From NCBI GenBank assembly GCA_009775195.1, contig VSPF01000102.1, positions 1-10,809 of the forward strand: a DNA stretch of 10,809 nucleotides. The letters are read 5' to 3'. Below the pieces are notes generated by a model. It was not told the DNA's origin. It worked only from the letters and a program-made list of their open reading frames with translations, and did no database searches. Source of the stretch: Muribaculaceae bacterium. Lineage in GTDB: Bacteria > Bacteroidota > Bacteroidia > Bacteroidales > Muribaculaceae. Every line of letters begins with the position of its first letter. Positions within the stretch are counted from its first letter, which is position 1. Position numbers and translations under genes: made by a program. Shown here one piece after another: positions 7,256 through 10,809 of this stretch.

Positions 7256-8187
7256 TATTTGAGGTTGAACTGTCGCGAGACGAGGCGGAAGTTGTCGGCA
7301 AACAGTTCTACGGTATAATCGCCTGCAATAAGGGGGGTGTTAACGTCCCAGTATATTGTGACACCGCCGATTTCCTCGCCGGCATACTCGATGGTCTTAC
7401 GCGAGGTGTACTCTACGTTGCCGCCTTCGAAGGGGAATGTGCCGCCGGGGCCGAGGAGCTGGCCCGAGGGGGAAATGATGCGCATATAGATTGTCTTCTC
7501 GCCCACGGGTGTCGAATTGTTCTGGGGTATGGTGAAGGTCACCTTGAGCTGTACGGCCTTTGTGACTTTTTTCTCGTTCTTGCCTTTCTTGTTGAGCGCG
7601 GTCAGGGTAAGACCGGTCACGTTGAGCTTTTCGGCCAGTGTCATGCGTTCGCTCAGCGCCTCGTTGCGGCGCGTGGTCTCGGTCACCTGGCTCGACAGGC
7701 GGCGGTTCTCGTCTTTTACCTGCTGGTTTTCGGAGCGCAGTTCCTGGTTCTCTTTGTTGAGGCGGTCGATTTCCTCTACATAGTGGCGCAGGAGTGCGCG
7801 CAGGGTGTCAATCTCGCTGCGGAGTTTGGCGATTTCTGCCGCGCTCTTGTGCTTCTGGTTGTTGAGTTCCTGCTGCAGTTTCTCGACCTGTATTCTGGCG
7901 GCCTCGTATTTGTCGTTGAGCTCGCGTTTTACCGAGTCGTCGGTTATGAAGCGGCGCGAATTTTCGAATTGCGCGAACTCGTCGTTGAGGTCTTGATATT
8001 CACGCTCGAGGTCGGCCTGGGCCATGTCGAGTTGTTGCTGCTCGAGCTCGGCCCTGGCAGCCTCGGCCTGGCGTGTGGCCCTGACGGTAGTAAAAACGAG
8101 GGCACCGACCACGATAGCTGCGGCGATAGTGCCCAATATGATGTAGAGATTGCGGCGAGAGCCGCCCTTTGGTGCTTCTGCGCTCAT
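7255..8187 (-). CDS. Single-pass membrane protein with long coiled coil and C-terminal beta domain
   Basis: From the ATG at 8187 the protein has 310 residues. A short basic N-terminus is followed by one membrane helix (about 14-34, NLYIILGTIAAAIVVGALVF), then a long coiled coil (about 38-190) rich in Glu, Gln, Arg and Leu. A C-terminal domain (about 208-310) is predicted all-beta, with alternating strands such as KTIYMRIISPSG and GDYTVELFADNF, resembling an Ig-like fold. Topology is probably N-in, with coil and beta domain in the periplasm. I recognise no named family or function. A TTG at 8211 would add eight residues, but the promoter at 8216-8246 puts the transcript start about at that TTG, so ATG 8187 is preferred. 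It heads the probable operon and its stop overlaps the MgtC start by one base, so it may be a structural partner of the membrane proteins that follow. Confidence 0.85.
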   Translation of the reverse strand: MSAEAPKGGSRRNLYIILGTIAAAIVVGALVFTTVRATRQAEAARAELEQQQLDMAQADLEREYQDLNDEFAQFENSRRFITDDSVKRELNDKYEAARIQVEKLQQELNNQKHKSAAEIAKLRSEIDTLRALLRHYVEEIDRLNKENQELRSENQQVKDENRRLSSQVTETTRRNEALSERMTLAEKLNVTGLTLTALNKKGKNEKKVTKAVQLKVTFTIPQNNSTPVGEKTIYMRIISPSGQLLGPGGTFPFEGGNVEYTSRKTIEYAGEEIGGVTIYWDVNTPLIAGDYTVELFADNFRLVSRQFNLK

Positions 8188-8215
8188 GATTTTTTGGTTT
8201 ATACGTTTCAAACCA

Positions 8216-8246
8216 CAAAATTAATCATTCTCCCCCAATTGGCAAA
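8216..8246 (-). promoter_or_regulatory. Sigma-ABfr promoter of the core operon
   Basis: On the minus strand TTTG (8246-8243) is followed by a 19-base spacer and TAATTTTG (8223-8216), a full match to the Bacteroidetes -33/-7 promoter. Transcription should start near 8208-8211, leaving about 22 bases before ATG 8187. This argues against the TTG start at 8211. It is the best promoter match I found in the window and lies at the head of the five-gene block. Confidence 0.75.
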
Positions 8247-8298
8247 ATTTTAATTTTGCACCGGGGGCAGAGACGAGGAAACAATAAGACAAAAGCTG

Positions 8299-8312
8299 GT
8301 TTAGAGTTTAGA
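8299..8312 (+). repeat. Two exact GTTTAGA heptamers in noncoding DNA
   Basis: GTTTAGA occurs twice in direct tandem (8299-8305, 8306-8312) between the core-operon promoter and the stop of the next minus-strand ORF. It is the same unit as the degenerate arrays in that ORF and shows the repeat is not confined to coding DNA. The rest of the 8247-8384 gap shows only a weak hairpin (8368-8386) without a T tract. Confidence 0.7.
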
Positions 8313-8384
8313 GGCTTATTCTAATCAATATGTCAATGTGCGCTTTGACGACGGTTTAGCTTTTGGCAGCGGAGTCGACGACCG

Positions 8385-9122
8385 CTAAAGAGAGAGGGGT
8401 GTTGAGATTTTAGGGTTGAGAAGAAAGTTTGGAGTTGAGGGTTTAAAGTTTAGGGCGGAGGGTTGAGAGTTTAGAGTTGATGTTGGCGGAGATGGGTTGA
8501 GAGTCAAGTAGTAGACTCGTGGACCAGGGATTTTTTGAGGAAGACTGGGTTGTGGAACGGATGGGTCGCGAAGATAAATCGGGGGAACTTTGTCTGTAAT
8601 GTTGAATGTGGAATTTTGAATTTTGGATTCGTTGCGGATGTGGATGATGATGAAGTTATTCTTGCCCTTGTTTAGGATGATTGGTGCGACGGCGCGAAGA
8701 GCTTCGGCGAATTTTGAATGTTGAAGGTTGAATTTTGAATTCTTTTGCCGGGTGTTGTAAGAATCGGTGTCGAGGAGTAGGGCGTAGTTGAATGTGAGGC
8801 CCCGGATGTTGTCGGGTTTTCTACCTGAGGCCGGTGTTAGCCAGGGGGTCTTTGACTTGGAAAGGTAGCCGGAAAGGGCAGCGGCGTCTCGTTTGGTCTT
8901 GGCCATGATGAGGAAGTCGCCGTAGGGGTCGATGCGGTGGTGGAGATATGAGTAATACTCGCAAAGTAGCTTTCGCGAGTCATGGCCGGGCAGGTCGACA
9001 ATGACGACACGGTGGTTGTCGTCGTGCTGCCGGGTGTACTCGAGGGCGGCGATTACATCGAGCTCCCAACGGGCTAACTTGCGGTTTGCAAACTTTTCGA
9101 AAAAGATGGTGTATTTGGACAT
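8385..9122 (-). CDS. Putative degenerate terminase-like ATPase with heptamer-derived low-complexity tail
   Basis: The 245-residue product is not confidently recognised. Residues 1-125 and 139-163 look like real protein. RVVIVDLPGHDSRKLL (38-53) resembles the Walker A area of a phage-terminase-like ATPase, but lacks the GK[ST] core. IRGLTFNYALLLDTD (106-120) resembles its Walker B area with the usual DE replaced by DTD. FAEALRAVAPII...NNFIIIHIRN (138-164) resembles the following strand. If so, ATP hydrolysis is unlikely. Residues 128-138 (NSKFNLQHSKF), about 166-175, and the Pro/Ser/Asn-rich tail (about 207-241) are translated from arrays of a 7-bp DNA repeat rather than ordinary protein sequence. 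No signal peptide or membrane segment is seen. The ATG at 9122 is the first Met, and a -7 box lies about 136 bases upstream. It may be a conserved host protein invaded by repeats, or a decaying pseudogene kept open by chance. Confidence 0.55.
   Translation of the reverse strand: MSKYTIFFEKFANRKLARWELDVIAALEYTRQHDDNHRVVIVDLPGHDSRKLLCEYYSYLHHRIDPYGDFLIMAKTKRDAAALSGYLSKSKTPWLTPASGRKPDNIRGLTFNYALLLDTDSYNTRQKNSKFNLQHSKFAEALRAVAPIILNKGKNNFIIIHIRNESKIQNSTFNITDKVPPIYLRDPSVPQPSLPQKIPGPRVYYLTLNPSPPTSTLNSQPSALNFKPSTPNFLLNPKISTPLSL
8401..8482 (+). repeat. 7-bp degenerate repeat array A
   Basis: From 8427 to 8482 eight units follow in strict 7-base phase: GTTTGGA, GTTGAGG, GTTTAAA, GTTTAGG, GCGGAGG, GTTGAGA, GTTTAGA, GTTGATG. 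Three more units (GTTGAGA, TTTTAGG, GTTGAGA) occupy 8401-8421 in a shifted phase, and a lone GTTGAGA lies at 8496-8502. The array encodes the C-terminal tail of the minus-strand ORF. Confidence 0.8.
8601..8628 (+). repeat. 7-bp degenerate repeat array B
   Basis: Four contiguous heptamers, GTTGAAT, GTGGAAT, TTTGAAT and TTTGGAT, lie in perfect 7-base phase. On the minus strand they encode approximately residues 166-175 (SKIQNSTFNI) of the 8385-9122 ORF. Confidence 0.8.
8706..8740 (+). repeat. 7-bp degenerate repeat array C
   Basis: Five contiguous units in perfect phase: GGCGAAT, TTTGAAT, GTTGAAG, GTTGAAT, TTTGAAT. They encode residues 128-138 of the 8385-9122 ORF and split its two ATPase-like segments. 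The unit is related to the GTTGAGA form of array A. Confidence 0.8.
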
Positions 9123-9166
9123 GGGTTGCTAATCAGAATAAACATAAGGGCATAAAACAATAGGGA

Positions 9167-9188
9167 TATTCCTCGAGCTCGAGGAATA
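9167..9188. repeat. 22-bp perfect palindrome
   Basis: The half-site TATTCCTCGAG is followed directly by its reverse complement, with no spacer. It lies 44 bases upstream of the ATG at 9122, between that ATG and the putative -7 box. This suits a dimeric repressor operator, or a leader hairpin if transcribed. The complementary half is CTCGAGGAATA. Confidence 0.8.
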
Positions 9189-9214
9189 ACTTTAATGGTT
9201 TCTGCCGGGGATTT

Positions 9215-9230
9215 CCGAGGCAAGCCTCGG
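9215..9230. repeat. GC-rich hairpin CCGAGGC-AA-GCCTCGG
   Basis: A 7-bp perfect inverted repeat with a 2-base spacer, extendable by a T-A pair at 9214/9231. It lies 26 bases to the right of the 22-bp palindrome and shares its CCTCG/CGAGG core. No T tract follows on either strand, so it is unlikely to be a terminator. Confidence 0.7.
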
Positions 9231-9257
9231 ACACAGGGGACAAAAACTATTATGATG

Positions 9258-9265
9258 CAAAGGTA
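9258..9265 (-). promoter_or_regulatory. Possible -7 box for the 8385-9122 ORF
   Basis: On the minus strand this reads TACCTTTG, matching TAnnTTTG, but no TTTG is present at the -33 spacing. Transcription from here would give a leader of about 130 bases containing both the hairpin at 9215-9230 and the palindrome at 9167-9188. Confidence 0.35.
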
Positions 9266-9391
9266 ATAATGGGAGAAGATGGATTATTGAGGTTTTTGCA
9301 AGTTTGTTGATTTTCGCCTCGAATTAGAGGTAAAAACTTTAACTGCTGACTGATAAATATTTACACACCCAAACTAATCAAGCCTCGAAAA

Positions 9392-9429
9392 TGTGGCGAC
9401 ATAAGTCAATATCTCGTTAGGTCGCCACA
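9392..9429. repeat. 9-bp inverted repeat with 20-base spacer
   Basis: TGTGGCGAC (9392-9400) and GTCGCCACA (9421-9429) are perfect reverse complements around an AT-rich 20-base spacer. No open reading frame covers it. It could be a protein-binding site, the remains of a mobile-element end, or an RNA hairpin; nothing seen here decides between them. Confidence 0.6.
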
Positions 9430-9580
9430 ATCAAATTTATAATTCAGTTAAATCTTTTTAGACCTGCGATTTTATCGATATGCTTTTTCTATGAGTCCTA
9501 TATAAATTGCATGTGTCCTCTATATAACTCTGCTACGGTTCGGCCATTTCGGATATATTTTGGATAGCGTTGTTAGAATT

Positions 9581-9646
9581 TCAAAATATAGATTTTACAA
9601 AGTCAAGCAGTGTAAGTTCTGCATCTTTATTATCTTTCAAATTCAT
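9581..9646 (-). pseudogene. Tiny ORF overlapping the upstream stop, probable gene remnant
   Basis: The ATG at 9646-9644 overlaps the TGA of the transglutaminase-like gene as ATGA, the usual sign of translational coupling. It encodes 21 residues (MNLKDNKDAELTLLDFVKSI plus F), then TGA at 9583-9581. The same frame continues for 15 more sense codons of protein-like composition (NSNNAIQNISEMAEP) to TAG at 9535-9533. This suggests the start of a downstream operon gene that has a nonsense codon and has lost its body, or a genuine 21-residue peptide. I recognise no family. Confidence 0.4.
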
Positions 9647-10797
9647 TTGTTTAAAACGATTGCTTGTGCTTTTTCATACTCGAGACCAGGCATTTGTGCG
9701 CCTACAGGTGCACCGATGTATGTGGGGTCACATACAACAAATTTACGATTGTTGATAAGCATAATGTCTCCGCTGACATCGGAGTCGAAGCAAACTGCGG
9801 TTGCAAGATGGCCGGGATAGTAAATCAAGGCCACATCAAGGCCAAGCAAATCCCTTATAAGACGTGAAAATAAAATAGACCTATCCTCACAATCACAATA
9901 TGGGTAATATAAGGTTTCTTCAGCAAAGAATGCACGGTCGTGTCCCCATACCTTATCATCATACTCATACACAAAACCTGTCTGAACCCAATTCAAAAGC
10001 ATTTCTGCCGCGAGTAGTTTGTCATTCTTTGAGATATACTCACGAAGAGATGGATATAGCTTATCCTTTGTTTTTTGTGCTAAGGGTGTATTGGCATACA
10101 TTGCCCATCGTGTCATGGGGTTGCCGTCAAGGGCTGATGTCGGATATGTATTATAGAACTCAATAAGTTTTTGCGGCACATAACTGGTGGCACTCATACT
10201 TTTATTCCGATCTGCAGTTACAGTCCTTTCGGCAGACATATCGACTCCAAGCAACTGCTCTTTATCAATAATCAATGACATCGGAGTTTCACCCTCAAAG
10301 GCCGCTCTGCAGATGCTGATTGATTTTGACGGTTCTGTTAATGGATAAAAGGGTATTCCATCAATGTTAAAATAGCCTTTGTCAAAAATCTGATGCTTGC
10401 TTCCATATAGAAGCACTAATTTGGCTCCATCTACGGCAAGTCTCATTTGGTATCCAGACTGGCAATATAAGAATGCCGTTAGCAACGTTGCACCGTTTGG
10501 ATTATTACAATATTTTTGAGCAAGCTGATTGAGAAACATAAGGTAAGCCCAATCGCAGAGGTTATAATGTATCCTCGTCTCTAAACAATCGCGTATGGCG
10601 TTATTCATCTCATCATTACATAGTAGCTCCCAGCCGGTCGCAATTGAGTTAGGCTGACAATCTTTCAAACTCAAATTTGCAAACTCCGGAAGTCTCACAC
10701 TGCATGTTTGGCCGTAGAAACTAAGTGTGAAATCATAGCACATGACATTTTTATGTCGGTTTGGCCGCCTCATTTTTAACATTTGCCCAAAAGTCAT
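9643..10797 (-). CDS. Transglutaminase-like domain protein, unknown function
   Basis: The 384-residue product has a C-terminal papain-like transglutaminase core at about 262-384. Cys303 lies in CDCEDRSILFSRLIRDLLGL (301-320), His330 in YYPGHLATAV (326-335) and Asp357 in VVCDPTYIGAP (354-364), giving the full Cys-His-Asp triad in the right order. Such folds act as cysteine proteases, amidases or acyl-transferases; the substrate here is unknown. Residues 20-200 form an N-terminal region I do not recognise, with FYGQ near 27-30 and several Cys residues. No signal peptide is visible from ATG 10797. However, the frame stays open to the window edge (four more codons), so the true start may lie upstream and the protein may be longer. 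The gene is much more AT-rich than the core operon, suggesting separate origin. Its stop overlaps the ATG of a small downstream ORF. Confidence 0.75.
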   Translation of the reverse strand: MTFGQMLKMRRPNRHKNVMCYDFTLSFYGQTCSVRLPEFANLSLKDCQPNSIATGWELLCNDEMNNAIRDCLETRIHYNLCDWAYLMFLNQLAQKYCNNPNGATLLTAFLYCQSGYQMRLAVDGAKLVLLYGSKHQIFDKGYFNIDGIPFYPLTEPSKSISICRAAFEGETPMSLIIDKEQLLGVDMSAERTVTADRNKSMSATSYVPQKLIEFYNTYPTSALDGNPMTRWAMYANTPLAQKTKDKLYPSLREYISKNDKLLAAEMLLNWVQTGFVYEYDDKVWGHDRAFFAEETLYYPYCDCEDRSILFSRLIRDLLGLDVALIYYPGHLATAVCFDSDVSGDIMLINNRKFVVCDPTYIGAPVGAQMPGLEYEKAQAIVLNK

Positions 10798-10809
10798 GAA
10801 GGAGGTTGA

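Larger units (their letters stand above)
9123..9532. other. 410-base AT-rich intergenic region with inverted repeats
   Basis: No convincing coding sequence is seen on either strand. The region holds the putative leader and -7 box of the 8385-9122 ORF, a 22-bp palindrome (9167-9188), a GC-rich hairpin (9215-9230), a 9-bp inverted repeat (9392-9429) and an imperfect 20-base direct repeat (9491-9527). The word GCCTCG recurs at 9224, 9316 and 9382, and its complement CGAGGC lies at 9216. No terminator with a T tract was found for the gene to the right. Confidence 0.6.

Noticed and set aside
8187..8211. TTG start at 8211 for the coiled-coil protein, adding eight residues
   Set aside because: The promoter at 8216-8246 predicts transcription beginning around 8208-8211, leaving no leader for the TTG; ATG 8187 fits better.
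8355..8389. TTTAGC/GCTAAA and AGCGG/CCGCT inverted repeats as a terminator of the 8385-9122 ORF
   Set aside because: Short competing stems with no following T tract on the minus strand, partly inside the stop region.
8299..8740. CRISPR array
   Set aside because: The repeats are 7 bases long, contiguous and degenerate, with no unique spacers of constant length and no cas genes nearby.
9560..9820. 86-codon plus-strand ORF with a hydrophobic start
   Set aside because: It is antisense to the transglutaminase-like gene's 3' end, and the opposite strand carries the conserved Asp and His motifs; no promoter match precedes it.

Overview
The window looks like chromosomal DNA from a Bacteroidales gut bacterium, plausibly Muribaculaceae or a relative; the family is an inference. 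Support comes from a DUF3332 lipoprotein, an exchanger of the kind common in Bacteroidetes, absence of clear Shine-Dalgarno sequences, AT-rich start contexts, and several matches to the Bacteroidetes sigma-ABfr -7 box (TAnnTTTG), one with a correctly spaced -33 TTTG.

Layout. Bases 2-343 hold the 3' end of an unrecognised plus-strand gene, closed by a strong bidirectional hairpin terminator (356-405). All other genes lie on the minus strand. From right to left the core is a GC-rich block of tightly packed genes: a membrane-anchored coiled-coil protein (7255-8187), an MgtC/SapB protein (6533-7255), a CPA2-type cation:proton antiporter with tandem TrkA-C domains (4330-6528), purM (3132-4289) and an MltF-like lytic transglycosylase (1697-3082). 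Spacings are a 1-base TAATG overlap, then 4, 40 and 49 bases, so one transcript from the promoter at 8216-8246 is likely. A DUF3332 lipoprotein (1066-1614) follows with its own promoter and an intrinsic terminator (989-1026). An AT-rich small lipoprotein (503-958) has a -7 box so close to its ATG that its mRNA may be leaderless.

The block combines ion homeostasis (MgtC, antiporter), envelope upkeep (coiled-coil protein, transglycosylase) and one purine enzyme. How these jobs relate is not shown by the sequence.

To the right the character changes. An ORF at 8385-9122 looks like a degenerate terminase/P-loop ATPase-like domain and is riddled with arrays of a 7-bp degenerate repeat (GTTTAGA/GTTGAGA/GTTGAAT/TTTGAAT). 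The arrays occur inside the domain, in the tail, and in adjacent noncoding DNA. Its probable leader carries a 22-bp perfect palindrome and a GC-rich hairpin. The ~400-base gap beyond holds a 9-bp inverted repeat (9392-9429). At the far right an AT-rich gene (9643-10797) encodes a protein with a C-terminal transglutaminase-like Cys-His-Asp core. Its stop codon overlaps the ATG of a tiny ORF interrupted by an in-frame TGA, probably a gene remnant.

No tRNA, rRNA, CRISPR array, transposase or integrase was seen. The most unusual material is the heptamer repeat system and the structured intergenic region between 8300 and 9650.
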